Positions 10,384 to 19,903 are shown, counted from the first letter of the stretch. The stretch is 64,000 nt of DNA from JBNNGK01 sp050268245 (GCF_050268245.1 NZ_JBNNGK010000002.1:248001-312000), one strand, 5' to 3'. Numbers and translations: made by a program. Notes: generated from the letters alone by a model not told the origin.

Positions 10384-11268
10384 ATGAATTTTTCCAGTGA
10401 TAACATTGAACTGTTTTTGGCGGTATTAGAGCGTGGGTCTTTTTCTGCCGCTGCGCGTGCGTTGCGACGTGTTCCCTCAGCGGTGAGCATGGGGATTGCC
10501 AATATGGAGGCCGAGCTCGGTTTCCAACTGTTTGATCGTACTCATCGTGAGCCGGTACCGACGGCGATGGCTTTAGCGCTAGCACCCCATGCACGTTTGA
10601 TTGCCGATCAATTAAAGCAACTGCACAATCATGCGATTGAGCTGTCCCAAGGCTTGGAAAGCACGCTGTCGATCGGCGTGGCATCGGACATCAACAGCCA
10701 AGGTTTGCTGAAAGCGGTGAAAACCTTATCTGCGCGTTATCCGTTACTGAATGTAGAGATGTTGACCGCACCGCAGGATGAGGTGCTGCATTTGTTACAT
10801 CAGGGGCGAGTGAGTGTTTGCCTGGCCTTTGGCGGTTTGAATGTCAATGTGAAAGAGCAGTTCCACTTTGTTGGCACGGAGTCGCTGGTTGCCACGCTGT
10901 CTGCGCATCATACGGCATTGAAAGGCGCGGATGACGAACTGTTTCTTGAGGATTTGGTTAACGTGCGGCAAATTATTGTCGCCAGTCGGGATGTACCGAT
11001 GGTTGATTTACGCCCGAGAGTCGCGGAATCTTATTGGCGTACTGACAGTTTGCACATGGCACTGAACATGGTGGAAACCGGCTTGGGGTGGGGCAACTTC
11101 CCGCAGTCGCTTATCGCGCCGTTATTGGCACAAGGGCGGCTAATACGCCTGAAATTTAACAATACCAAAAATGAACTCAGGTTACCGATGCATTTGATTT
11201 GGCTAAAAAATCAGCCGCTGGAAAAAGCCGCTCGCGAGCTGGTCGCACTGATGCAAGCGGAATCATAA
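10384..11268 (+). CDS. LysR-family transcriptional regulator
   Basis: 294 residues. The N-terminal winged HTH (NIELFLAVLERGSFSAAARALRRVPSAVSMGIANMEAELGFQLFDR) is followed by a periplasmic-binding-protein-like effector domain. It is divergent from the PACE efflux gene, with 129 bp between the starts, so control of that pump is likely. The inducer is unknown. Confidence 0.9.
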   Translation: MNFSSDNIELFLAVLERGSFSAAARALRRVPSAVSMGIANMEAELGFQLFDRTHREPVPTAMALALAPHARLIADQLKQLHNHAIELSQGLESTLSIGVASDINSQGLLKAVKTLSARYPLLNVEMLTAPQDEVLHLLHQGRVSVCLAFGGLNVNVKEQFHFVGTESLVATLSAHHTALKGADDELFLEDLVNVRQIIVASRDVPMVDLRPRVAESYWRTDSLHMALNMVETGLGWGNFPQSLIAPLLAQGRLIRLKFNNTKNELRLPMHLIWLKNQPLEKAARELVALMQAES

Positions 11269-11835
11269 CTCTTTAGCCGTATGGCGGCGTCGCCACCAAA
11301 AACGGATGAGTAAAATGATAACGATGACCGCGGCGGTTAGCAGCAGGGCGGCGTGTTGTTTATTGGCGTCTGTCAGCAGGTGTTCAATTGCCTGGCCGCC
11401 AAAATAGCCAATCGAGACGAAAATCAGTGCCCATAAGAGAGCGCCGAGCATGTTCAGCGGTATGAAACGTGACGGTGGCAGGCGGCTGGCACCGATCAGC
11501 ACCGGGCCGATAATGCGAAAGCCATACATAAAGCGCACGCCGATAACAAACAGTATCGGATGACGAGCGATCAACGCTTGTGCGCGTTTGATGCGTGGTT
11601 GTTGTTTCTTCAGCCGTGTAATGACCTTGTCGCCATAACGCCGGCCGATCAAATACAGTAATTGATCGCCGAGTGTCCCGCCGACTGCCACTACCGCGAT
11701 GACCCAGGGAAGAAGCAGTAACCCTTGGTGTGCGGCAATACCGCCGAGAAGGGTCAGGGTTTCTCCCTCCGCCAGACAGCCGATGAAGAGGGCCCAGTAA
11801 CCGTAATCCGTAATGTAATGCGCTAAATCACCCAT
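11263..11835 (-). CDS. yohD: YohD, DedA-family membrane protein
   Basis: 190-residue inner-membrane protein of the DedA (VTT) family, whose members scramble or flip lipids such as undecaprenyl phosphate. Diagnostic are GCLAEGETLTLLGG near the N-terminus and FVIGVRFMYGFRIIGPVLIGAS in the centre, both as in E. coli YohD. A positively charged tail (RFWWRRRHT) ends the protein. Its end overlaps the convergent LysR gene by 6 bp. Confidence 0.9.
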   Translation of the reverse strand: MGDLAHYITDYGYWALFIGCLAEGETLTLLGGIAAHQGLLLLPWVIAVVAVGGTLGDQLLYLIGRRYGDKVITRLKKQQPRIKRAQALIARHPILFVIGVRFMYGFRIIGPVLIGASRLPPSRFIPLNMLGALLWALIFVSIGYFGGQAIEHLLTDANKQHAALLLTAAVIVIILLIRFWWRRRHTAKEL

Positions 11836-11998
11836 TTGTTAATCCTTTCATTGTCGACTGATACATCCGCCATAGATTACGTGGCTAGACTGCGCTCACC
11901 CCTGAGTGATAGCGCTTATATGCTGTGCTTTTAGCGCGGTTTACATCCGTCGGTGGTCGATGAGGGGGATTATCCCCGTCATACTTCACCTTGTCTCC

Positions 11999-12066
11999 GG
12001 GTTGGCTGCGCACATTCATCTGAGTCACTGGCTGCGGTAAACTCATCGGCATTCACTCGCGTGCTG
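11999..12066. repeat. Possible degenerate copy of the palindromic element seen at 37251
   Basis: GGTTGGCTGCGC, then GAGTCAC and a CGGCATTCACTCGC arm resemble the inner part of the palindromic repeat at 37251-37375, but the outer arms are not recognisable. The rest of 11836-12188 holds only the ahcY-like promoter region. Low certainty. Confidence 0.35.
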
Positions 12067-12188
12067 TCTTGATAGCGTGCCAATTATTTTGGCTATAGTG
12101 CACAGTATACGCTGCGCTTTATGGCGTTGAGCAACACCGTTGTGCCTTTGCCGTAAGTGAAAGCGTGACACCATCACAGGAGTCATCG

Positions 12189-13292
12189 ATGTATCAGGAT
12201 TTTGATAAAGAACTGGCCTGGGCGATGCGCCACATGCCTCGTACCCGATCGGCCGTCGCGGCACTGCCCAATCTGCATGATGTGCGGTTGGCGTGTAACA
12301 TGCATTTAGATTTGAAAATGGCGCCGTTAGTCGCCGGATTATTACAAAAAGGTGCGCAAATTTATTTGACCACCTGCAACCCAACGACGGTGCAAGATGA
12401 TGTCGTGGCTTGGCTGGAAAGGCAGGGGGCGCAGGCCCATGCCTGGCGTGATATGAGCGAGGCCGATTGGTCGGCCTCTTTTGATCGCGCGCTGGCATGG
12501 GGGCCGACTCACCTATGCGAAATGGGCGCGGACCTGACCACCCGGCTCCATCAAACGGTTGATGGCCCAACGATCAACGCTGGTCTGGAAGCGACCGGTT
12601 CGGGCATAAATCGTCTGAATGGCATCGCTCCACGTTACCCCATTTTTAATTGGGATGATCTGCCGGTTAAAGAAGGATTACATAATCGTCATATGGTTGG
12701 ATTGACGGCATGGCATACGTTTTTCCAGACCACGCATTTGACGCTGCATGAAAAGTGCGTGTTGGTGATCGGTTACGGTTTGGTGGGGCAAGGCGTTGCG
12801 GCGGCAGCCAAGGCGTACGGTGGGCAAGTGATGGTGGCGGAAATCGATCCGGCGCGTGCGTTGCAGGCAAAGTATGACGGTTGGGCGGTGGTGGATTTAG
12901 CCAGTGCGGTGCAGCAGGCGGAAGTGATCGCCACCGCTACCGGAGCGAAAAACGTCTTATCGGCACAGCAGCTTGCGCAGGTGAAGGATGGGGTCTTTAT
13001 CCTTAACGTAGGCCATGTCGCGGAAGAAATCGATGTCGACTTCCTGCAACGCTTACCGCATCAGGAGCCGATGCCGTATGTTAACGCCTATCAACTGGCT
13101 GGAAAAACCGTCTATCTGTTGGCTAATGGTTCGATGTTTAACTTGACGGCAGGCTACGGCGATAGCCTGAATGCGTTTGATGTGACGTTGGCGGTAATGG
13201 CGGCGGGGATTGGTTATATCGTCGGGGAGGGCGCGCAGCAACCGGCCGGATTATACTTGCTGCCGCAATCGGCTTGGCAGTCGGCATTGTAA
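12189..13292 (+). CDS. Adenosylhomocysteinase-like NAD-binding protein
   Basis: 367 residues, shorter than typical S-adenosylhomocysteine hydrolase (about 430-470). Family blocks are present: HLDLKMAPLVAGLL..TTCNPTTVQDDV (substrate domain), the Rossmann loop VIGYGLVGQG, EIDPARALQAKYDGW and NVGHVAEEIDV. The loop that normally reads KSKFDN reads KEGLHN, so the catalytic Asp appears to be His. ATG 12189 follows AGGAG by 6 nt. A changed substrate, or a non-hydrolase role, is possible. Transcribed alone. Confidence 0.75.
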   Translation: MYQDFDKELAWAMRHMPRTRSAVAALPNLHDVRLACNMHLDLKMAPLVAGLLQKGAQIYLTTCNPTTVQDDVVAWLERQGAQAHAWRDMSEADWSASFDRALAWGPTHLCEMGADLTTRLHQTVDGPTINAGLEATGSGINRLNGIAPRYPIFNWDDLPVKEGLHNRHMVGLTAWHTFFQTTHLTLHEKCVLVIGYGLVGQGVAAAAKAYGGQVMVAEIDPARALQAKYDGWAVVDLASAVQQAEVIATATGAKNVLSAQQLAQVKDGVFILNVGHVAEEIDVDFLQRLPHQEPMPYVNAYQLAGKTVYLLANGSMFNLTAGYGDSLNAFDVTLAVMAAGIGYIVGEGAQQPAGLYLLPQSAWQSAL

Positions 13293-13308
13293 GCCTTGCT
13301 TAGGGTAA

Positions 13309-13338
13309 CGGCGGGCGTTTCATCCGACACGCTCGCCG
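13309..13338 (+). terminator. Hairpin after the adenosylhomocysteinase-like gene
   Basis: CGGCGGGCGT / ACGCTCGCCG stem with a 10-nt loop 17 bp beyond the stop codon. It is followed by GTTGTGTT, a weak U-tract. Confidence 0.55.
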
Positions 13339-13474
13339 GTTGTGTTAACGTTTCGCTGACAGAATTTGTCACAAATAGACACTGACAATCGCAGTGCTAT
13401 GTTTATAGGGCTCATTTATACTGCCGCGCTGTTTCTTAATATCTTCTCCTCTTTCTGCTAACTGAGTCATTCAT

Positions 13475-14395
13475 GTGAGAATTCGAATTTTGATTTTGGC
13501 CTTGTTGGCCATGCCGTTGACAGCGGGGCTCGTGCCCCGTGCGCTGGCCAGCGAAAATACCGCCGCCTTGCATACCAGCCAGCCAGAGTTGGCTTCAGGT
13601 AGCGCCATGGTGGTTGATTTGAAAAATCACAAGGTGATTTATGCACTTAACCCGGATGAAGTGGTGCCTATTGCCTCAATCACCAAGCTGATGACCGCGA
13701 TGGTAACGCTGGATGCGCATTTACCGCTTGATGAAATGCTGACGGTAGATATCAGTCAGACCCCGGAAATGAAAGGGGTTTATTCCCGTGTGCGTTTAAA
13801 CAGCGAAATCAGCCGCAAAGATATGTTGCTATTAACACTGATGGCCTCCGAGAACCGCGCTGCTGCCAGCCTGGCACATCATTATCCTGGCGGTTATCAC
13901 GCCTTTATCCGCGCGATGAACGCCAAGGCTAAAGCATTGGGCATGACGCACACTCGCTATGTCGAGCCAACCGGTCTGTCGATTCATAACGTGTCCACCG
14001 CGCGCGATCTGACCAGGTTGCTGGTGGCGACCAAACAGTACCCGCTTATCGGTCAGCTCAGTACGACGCCCGAAAGTACAGCGACCTTCAAAGATCCGCA
14101 GTACACCTTGCCATTCCGCAATACCAATCATCTGGTTTATAACCAGAAATGGGATATCCAACTGACCAAAACCGGCTTTACTAATCAGGCTGGTCACTGC
14201 CTGGCGATGCGAACCAAGATCGGCGATCGTTCGGTGGCATTGGTGGTGCTGGATGCTTTTGGTAAATATACGCATTTTGCCGATGCGAGCCGTCTGCGTA
14301 CCTGGATTGAAACCGGAAAAGTGAAACCAGTGCCCGCCGCTGCGCGTGATTATCGCCGGCAAAAGGACGCACGTCTGGCGAACCAACCGGAATAG
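13475..14395 (+). CDS. pbpG: PbpG, D-alanyl-D-alanine endopeptidase (PBP7)
   Basis: Periplasmic low-molecular-weight penicillin-binding protein that cleaves peptidoglycan cross-links, 306 residues. The signal peptide is about residues 1-25 (cut after ALA). The serine active-site motifs are all present: SITK (SxxK), SEN (SxN) and KTG (LTKTGFTN). It starts at GTG 13475; the overlapping ATG at 13473 is followed at once by a stop. It matches E. coli PbpG nearly end to end. Confidence 0.94.
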   Translation: MRIRILILALLAMPLTAGLVPRALASENTAALHTSQPELASGSAMVVDLKNHKVIYALNPDEVVPIASITKLMTAMVTLDAHLPLDEMLTVDISQTPEMKGVYSRVRLNSEISRKDMLLLTLMASENRAAASLAHHYPGGYHAFIRAMNAKAKALGMTHTRYVEPTGLSIHNVSTARDLTRLLVATKQYPLIGQLSTTPESTATFKDPQYTLPFRNTNHLVYNQKWDIQLTKTGFTNQAGHCLAMRTKIGDRSVALVVLDAFGKYTHFADASRLRTWIETGKVKPVPAAARDYRRQKDARLANQPE

Positions 14396-14485
14396 TTGAC
14401 GTGTTTTATCCTGTGCAAAGGGTAACGCAACATCGGTGATTTCTCGCTATGCTATAGGTTGTTACATCACATTGTATAAGGATAA

Positions 14486-15409
14486 GTGAAATTGGCCGGA
14501 AGCAGTTTACTGACGCTGATTGATGACATCGCCTCATTGCTGGATGATGTCTCGTTGATGACTAAAATGGCGGCGAAGAAGACTGCCGGGGTATTGGGCG
14601 ATGATTTGGCGCTGAATGCCCAGCAAGTGACCGGTGTGAAAGCCGATCGTGAATTACCGGTGGTGTGGGCCGTCGCCAAAGGTTCCTTGATCAATAAGGC
14701 GATTTTAGTGCCGCTGGCCTTGTTGATCAGCGCATTTGCACCGTGGGCGATTACCCCGTTATTAATGGTTGGGGGCGCTTATCTGTGTTATGAGGGCTTT
14801 GAAAAAGTGTTTCATAGCCTGACGCACAAAAAAGCAGAGGGCGAACAGAAAGAAACCTTGAACCCCAATGAAGACGTAGTCGCGTACGAAAAACGCAAGG
14901 TGAAAGGGGCAATACGCACCGACTTTGTACTTTCTGCAGAGATCATTGCGATTACCTTAGGGACGGTGGCCGCGGCCAGCTTCACCCAACAGGTGATTGT
15001 GCTGTCTGGTATTGCCGTGGTGATGACGATCGGCGTTTATGGCATCGTTGCCGGCATCGTCAAGTTGGATGACTTAGGGTTATATCTGAGCCGTAAAGCC
15101 AGCGCATGGGTACAGACTATCGGGCGTGGCATTGTGAGCGCAGCGCCGTACTTGATGAAAACCTTATCGATTGTCGGCACGATTGCTATGTTTATGGTGG
15201 GCGGCGGTATTTTGACGCATGGTTTACCGTCGGTAGATCACTTGTTCGAAGATTGGGCCTCACATATTGCCGTGATGCCGTCTGTGGATCATATTTTGCA
15301 AGGCGTGGTGCCATCACTGTTAAATGTGGTGTTCGGTTTTATCGCCGGCGGCGGCATATTGCTGGTGCTCTCGATGCTTAGCGCCATTCGTAGCCGGTAT
15401 AAAGCTTAG
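14486..15409 (+). CDS. yedI: YedI, DUF808 inner-membrane protein
   Basis: 307 residues with several membrane helices. The family N-terminus AGSSLLTLIDDIASLLDDVSLMTKMAAKKTAGVLGDDLALNAQQV is clear, and glycine-rich helices (GGILTHGLPSVDHL) end the protein. Function unknown. It starts at GTG 14486 after ATAAGGATAA. It lies 90 bp after pbpG and may be co-transcribed with it. Confidence 0.88.
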   Translation: MKLAGSSLLTLIDDIASLLDDVSLMTKMAAKKTAGVLGDDLALNAQQVTGVKADRELPVVWAVAKGSLINKAILVPLALLISAFAPWAITPLLMVGGAYLCYEGFEKVFHSLTHKKAEGEQKETLNPNEDVVAYEKRKVKGAIRTDFVLSAEIIAITLGTVAAASFTQQVIVLSGIAVVMTIGVYGIVAGIVKLDDLGLYLSRKASAWVQTIGRGIVSAAPYLMKTLSIVGTIAMFMVGGGILTHGLPSVDHLFEDWASHIAVMPSVDHILQGVVPSLLNVVFGFIAGGGILLVLSMLSAIRSRYKA

Positions 15410-15576
15410 TTTGAGTGGCACGTCGAGGATTTCGCCTACATTGATGAATATAGTCGGGCGCGTGTTCGCTGCGCATCATTACGTGATAACAGTACTAAAC
15501 ACAGGTAGTAATAAGGTACTACTCGCGCGTAGGAAGGGTGTCCTCAGCCTGAGGCACATACTCATTTGCTTAACCC

Positions 15577-15600
15577 GTAGGGGTCGAACATGTTCGACCC
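15577..15600. repeat. REP-like element: GTAG head plus a perfect 20-bp palindrome
   Basis: GTAG is followed by GGGTCGAACATGTTCGACCC, which is its own reverse complement. The GTAG head is the hallmark of REP sequences mobilised by RAYT (REP-associated tyrosine) transposases. A near-relative is at 59452. The rest of 15410-15668 has no gene. Confidence 0.7.
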
Positions 15601-15668
15601 GCGTAATTTAGTGCCACCGACGAGTACAACATGCCATTAGCCTATGGACGAGGTCTAAGGGGCGGGGT

Positions 15669-16700
15669 TCACTGTCCAGTACTTGCTAGATGGCGCATTG
15701 TTGCCCGCAGATAAGCCAGCAGCGGAGGCGTTAGCCAAGTGCCCTCGCTCAGTGCTGGCTCCTGCTCCATTGCCTGTCTGATTTTCATCTGCGTTGTTGG
15801 ATTATCACCGGCATAAGAGCGGAATAATTCTAACCAGTTCGCGGCCAGTTGCTTGGCGAAATCGCTGTCCGCGGGTACGCCATCTTGCATTGCCAACTGG
15901 AAACGCGCAATTAGCGCTGGCCATTCCTGCATGCGGTCAAAATAATGTTTACGCACATACGCATATTCTTCTTCTGACAGATATTTCTGGTAAATTGCTA
16001 GCTTGACCTCGGCAAAGGCTCGCGTGATGTAATCGGTCATTGCCGGTGTGATACCGGTCTGTTCATGCATAGTCGGTTCATCGGCATGCATGGTATTTAA
16101 CCGAGTAAGGAAAGCCGGATTTCCTGCAGTGTCGCGCTCCAGCATCAGCATCCAGCGCCGTGCAATAATCTGAGCTTGCGTTGCCGAAGCAGGGACAGCT
16201 TGTTCCATTAATGCTTGTACCTGAGTGACTATCGTGACCCACTCTTGTTGACGTTGGGCATCTGCTTGGTAGAAGGGTAATTGAGCCAGTTCATCGGCGG
16301 AAAAATATTTATCGTACATCGTCATTAACTCCAATGTGGTTAGCCAATCGTTCATTTCTGGTTCATCACCAACGGTGAGTTGTGCATATAATTGCTGCAA
16401 CCGCCCGCGCAGAGCGCCGATCTGGGTGAGTTGTTGATCGAGTGCGGCAATCTGTTTTTCAATCACCTTTGGTAATGCCAAATCTGAACGTTCTAAAAGT
16501 GCCCCGACTTCTGCCAGCGTGACACCCATACGACGTAGCGCTTGGATATGATGTAGGCGCGTGACGTCGGCACGGTTATACAGACGATAACCGGCGTCGG
16601 AACGTGCAGAAGGAATCAGCAAACCAATGCTGTCGTAATAATGTAATGTGCGAATGGTGATGCCGGAGCGGCGTGCCAACTCGCCGACTTTTAACAACAT
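15669..16700 (-). CDS. MerR-family regulator with TipAS-like C-terminal domain
   Basis: 343 residues. The MerR winged HTH is at residues 1-70 (KVGELARRSGITIRTLHYYDSIGLL), then a coiled-coil linker, then helical domains resembling the TipAS drug-recognition fold. ATG 16700 is preceded by GGGAGGAG; an upstream frame is less likely. Such proteins usually activate efflux or resistance genes on ligand binding, but no adjacent target is evident. Confidence 0.85.
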   Translation of the reverse strand: MLLKVGELARRSGITIRTLHYYDSIGLLIPSARSDAGYRLYNRADVTRLHHIQALRRMGVTLAEVGALLERSDLALPKVIEKQIAALDQQLTQIGALRGRLQQLYAQLTVGDEPEMNDWLTTLELMTMYDKYFSADELAQLPFYQADAQRQQEWVTIVTQVQALMEQAVPASATQAQIIARRWMLMLERDTAGNPAFLTRLNTMHADEPTMHEQTGITPAMTDYITRAFAEVKLAIYQKYLSEEEYAYVRKHYFDRMQEWPALIARFQLAMQDGVPADSDFAKQLAANWLELFRSYAGDNPTTQMKIRQAMEQEPALSEGTWLTPPLLAYLRATMRHLASTGQ

Positions 16701-16875
16701 AAAGTGCTCCTCCCTTGTGCGAGCCAAGAGACTAAAGCCTAACGTGGCGTGAGGGTCAAGCTGGAAAAGGGGATTTAACTTCGCGGAAATTTGACGTATT
16801 CGATCATCTTGTTATTCACGATCGTTAATTTAAGGTGATTACCCATCTAGCCAGTTTGACTGGCGTTGCTGGTCA

Positions 16876-16915
16876 AGAAAAAACAACCGCTAATTCGCGA
16901 TCGAATCCGCGGTTG
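16876..16915 (-). terminator. Rho-independent terminator of nlpA
   Basis: On the minus strand CAACCGC ... GCGGTTG forms a stem enclosing a second small palindrome (ATTCG CGAT CGAAT), followed by TTTTTT. It lies 37 bp past the nlpA stop. Confidence 0.88.
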
Positions 16916-16952
16916 ATTAAACGTTTAGTGCGCCATTAATGCCTTGTAAGGA

Positions 16953-17765
16953 TTACCAGCCTTTTACCGCACCCCCGTTAAAAATTCTTTCTGCGGCGCG
17001 GGCGACTTCATCCGACTGATAGGCTTTGACAAAATTCTGGATGTTTTGTGTATCCTGATTGTCTTCGCGCGTCACCACAATGTTCATGTAAGGGGATTCT
17101 TTATCTTCGATGAAAATACTGTCTTTGGTCGGTGTCAAACCCGTTTGGTTGATATAGGTAGTACTGATGATTGCCACGGCAACCTGCGGATCGTCAAGAA
17201 CGTGGGGCAGTTGCGCGCCTTCCAATTCCATAATACGGTAATGATGCGGGTTACTGCTGATGTCCAGCACGGTCGGCAGCAGCCCTTTGCCCTGCTTGAG
17301 CGTAATCAATCCGGTTTTCTCTAATAGCAATAACGCTCGACCAAGGTTGGTGGGATCGTTAGGGATGGCTATCATTGCCCCATCGGGCAGCTGTTCAACT
17401 GAGGTAAACTTTTTCGAATAACCGGCCATGGGAAAGACAAAGGTATTGCCAACGGCCACCAGTTTATACCCGTGGCTATTATTTTGCTGGGTCAGAAAAG
17501 GACGATGCTGGAAGACGTTAGCGTCCAATTCGCCTTTGTCGGTTGCATCATTGGGCAGCAAAGAACCACTAAAACCAACCAGTTCAACCTCAAGGCCGTA
17601 TTTTTCTTTCGCCACCTGTTTGGCGACTTCCGCGACGTCTTGCTCAGCCCCATTAATCACGCCAACGGTTATGTGGTTTTGATTGGTTTTTTGATCGCAG
17701 CCTGATAAGAGCGCCGTTGCCGCGAGTGTCGCCGCCAACATCGTATAACGCCAGTGAATCGCCAT
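16953..17765 (-). CDS. nlpA: NlpA, MetQ/NlpA-family substrate-binding lipoprotein
   Basis: Inner-membrane-anchored binding protein, 270 residues. The lipobox LLSGC places the lipidated Cys near residue 23. The mature part carries the MetQ/NlpA blocks ITVGVINGAEQDVAEVAKQVA, LDANVFQHRPFL and IPNDPTNLGRALLLLEK. It matches NlpA better than MetQ, and no metN/metI permease genes adjoin it, so a helper role in methionine uptake is likely. ATG 17765 follows a purine-rich ribosome site. Confidence 0.9.
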   Translation of the reverse strand: MAIHWRYTMLAATLAATALLSGCDQKTNQNHITVGVINGAEQDVAEVAKQVAKEKYGLEVELVGFSGSLLPNDATDKGELDANVFQHRPFLTQQNNSHGYKLVAVGNTFVFPMAGYSKKFTSVEQLPDGAMIAIPNDPTNLGRALLLLEKTGLITLKQGKGLLPTVLDISSNPHHYRIMELEGAQLPHVLDDPQVAVAIISTTYINQTGLTPTKDSIFIEDKESPYMNIVVTREDNQDTQNIQNFVKAYQSDEVARAAERIFNGGAVKGW

Positions 17766-17932
17766 CGGTCTCTCTCTGAAAAAATAACTCAATCAATAGG
17801 TTTATCCTGATAGATAAACGCAGTCGCTAAGTGAAGTCAAATGTGGCGTTAGTATAGTCGGTTATAAATAAGACTCGGGGGTGATATTGACCCGCTTTGC
17901 GGTGAGGGATTGCCAGTAACGGAGGGGGCCAC

Positions 17933-17971
17933 AAAGACACGCCTATAAAATTAAAGACGTGTCTTTTTTTG
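17933..17971. terminator. Hairpin terminator at the left edge of the island
   Basis: AAAGACACG / CGTGTCTTT, a perfect 9-bp stem with a 16-nt loop, followed by T-rich sequence. It sits just beyond the true end of the LysR-like reading frame (17974) and may separate nlpA from the island. Confidence 0.7.
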
Positions 17972-17973
17972 TT

Positions 17974-18779
17974 TTAGTTTATTTTATCCATAAACATCTC
18001 TTCAACCAATGCATAGTTGTGTTCCTTTTTGATATGGATGTAAAGAGGGATTTTATCATTTATTGCTGTTAACTTTAATCCTGATTTGGTTAGGCACTTT
18101 AATACTGAGCATATATGAGGGAGTATTGTTGATCCTAAGGAGGATAGGAGTGTTTCAACGATGGATGTAATATCACCAGATAAGATTATATTTGATTTTC
18201 CTTTTAGTTTATTTTCAATTTCATTGATGAATTTTGTAGTGGTATTTTTTTTATAAGTTGCGAGTAGTCTTTATGAATAAATACATCTTGACTATTTGAA
18301 GATTCATCGTAAACAAGATATAATTTTAACTGTGTAAGAATAGAGTTGTAGTTATCTGGCTGTATATTTTGATTGGTAATGTCATTTATAATGACATCGG
18401 TGGATTTATCAATTAAGCTTGTCAGCATGACCTCGATGGATATTTTTTTAAATTGATTTATTATAAATGAGGATAAGAACCCCAGATCTTTACTCACGAA
18501 GACTTTTATTATTTTTTTGTTGTTTTTTAAATTCGCCTCAAGGGATTTTAAAGCATGAAAATGCCCATTTGTTAAAGTGTAAATTCTTTCTCCATATTGA
18601 GTTAGAGTCATCCTGTTTTTTTCAAATATAAAAAGCTTATTGTTAATTCGACCTTCAAGTTTTTTTAGCATAGAGCAAACTGCAGGTGAGGATATGTTTA
18701 ACTCGTCTGCTGCTAATTTTACGGATTTTTTTTCTGCAACACTAATAAAAGCTTTAAGTTCTCTCGATGTGAACATCAT
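17974..18779 (-). pseudogene. LysR-type regulator split at an A8 slippery run (frameshifted or recoded)
   Basis: The first frame (start 18779, stop 18204) gives 191 residues with a clear LysR HTH (SRELKAFISVAEKKSVKLAADELNISSPAVCSMLKKLE). At 18245-18252 (A8 on the coding strand, zero-frame codons AAA AAA preceded by A) the -1 frame opens and runs 90 more codons to TAA at 17974-17976. It encodes plausible effector-domain sequence ending EEMFMDKIN. The joined product would be 268 residues, near LysR size. A AAA AAA is a classic -1 slippage heptamer, so this is either a real frameshift mutation or programmed slippage. AT-rich; divergent from the holin gene, so it may regulate the lysis cassette. 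Confidence 0.7.
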
Positions 18780-18988
18780 ATTTCCTTTTGTGAATGAAAC
18801 GTTGATCCCCTGGAAATATTGATGTTTTTATGTTTTTTTTTATATTATTCCATCCTCATAATCATGAGTAAATTAATAAATTATTAACTGGGATTAACTT
18901 TATAATATTTTACACTAGGGATCTTTATTGACAAACTATGTACAGACTAATTGAGTGCAGGTTTTTCAACGTAGAGTAGGAGGAGGAA

Positions 18989-19297
18989 TTGACATTTAAA
19001 GATCCTAACGATGCACAGTTAATAACGTGGATGCTAATTGGATTAGTGTCCACGTGGGGCGGTGTAGTTAGATATATCATGGATGTTAAAAATAATAAGG
19101 GAGAGTGGCGGTGGGTTGGCGTTTTTTTTCAAATGGTTGTTTCGGGATTTACCGGTATTTTAGGTGGGTTAATGAGCTTCGAAATGGGCAGTAGTATCTA
19201 TATGACCTGTGCTATTTCTGGTCTGTTTGGCGCGATGGGAAGTGGTGCGATAGATGTCATTGTCAATAAAGTACTGGCTAGAAGTATGGTGAAATAA
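18989..19297 (+). CDS. Holin-like small membrane protein
   Basis: 102 residues with three predicted membrane stretches (LITWMLIGLVSTWGGVVRYIM; GVFFQMVVSGFTGILGGLM; MTCAISGLFGAMGSGAIDVIV), matching the size and topology of phage class I holins. It starts at TTG 18989, 5 nt after AGGAGG. It is the first gene of a four-frame lysis cassette upstream of the contractile particle genes. Holins permeabilise the inner membrane and release endolysin. I recognise the class, not the precise family. Confidence 0.72.
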   Translation: MTFKDPNDAQLITWMLIGLVSTWGGVVRYIMDVKNNKGEWRWVGVFFQMVVSGFTGILGGLMSFEMGSSIYMTCAISGLFGAMGSGAIDVIVNKVLARSMVK

Positions 19298-19537
19298 TGC
19301 AGCATTAACGATATCAAAATACACGTTTATTTTTATTGAATGGATTATAGAAAAAATAATAATAAAATAGAAATCAGCCAGGGTCATTTCAATGATGAGC
19401 TTGTTTTAGCTTTTATCAGCGTTTAGGTTAGGAGAAAATTATACGTCATGAATTTTTCTCCGGGATGAGTTTATAAACTACGCTAAGTGCGCTTTATTAT
19501 ATTCGACCATAGATCTAACCAAAAATGAGAGGACGGT

Positions 19538-19903
19538 ATGAGCATGGTGACTATTTTTCGCGGTTCAGTGTTTTTTTTGTTTGTTTTAGGGTTGATAGTC
19601 GGTACGCAGTGGTTACGTGTACAACATCGCCACCTGACTCACCTTCGTCAACAGAATATGCGGCTGATAATGCAAACAGAACAGCTTATGGGGCGTCTGC
19701 TGCAGGTTAAAGCTCAGGCTGCCACGTTGACCTCGGCACTTTCAGAACAGCAAAAAACACAGCAACAACTGGAGGAAAAAAATCATGCCGTCCGTAACAA
19801 GATTGGCAATGCTTTGGCAAAGAATCATGGTGTCCGTGAGTCTGTGTCTGCTGATGTTATCAGCAGGCAGCGAGAGGCGATTAGCCGCGCCTCCCGGTCT
19901 TGA
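19538..19903 (+). CDS. Rz/LysB-like inner-membrane spanin subunit
   Basis: 121 residues. An N-terminal signal anchor (FRGSVFFLFVLGLIVGTQWL) is followed by a long Gln/Glu-rich coiled coil and a basic tail. This is the layout of phage i-spanins, which span the periplasm and fuse inner and outer membranes at lysis. A second frame nested in its 3' part (19785) fits an Rz1-type partner. The ATG is preceded by GAGAGGAC. Confidence 0.7.
   Translation: MSMVTIFRGSVFFLFVLGLIVGTQWLRVQHRHLTHLRQQNMRLIMQTEQLMGRLLQVKAQAATLTSALSEQQKTQQQLEEKNHAVRNKIGNALAKNHGVRESVSADVISRQREAISRASRS

Noticed and set aside
10349..10684. 111-codon minus-strand open frame
   Set aside because: Antisense to the LysR HTH region; no ribosome site.
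12043..12570. 175-codon minus-strand open frame
   Set aside because: Lies antisense to the adenosylhomocysteinase-like gene, composition is that of a shadow frame and no family is recognised.
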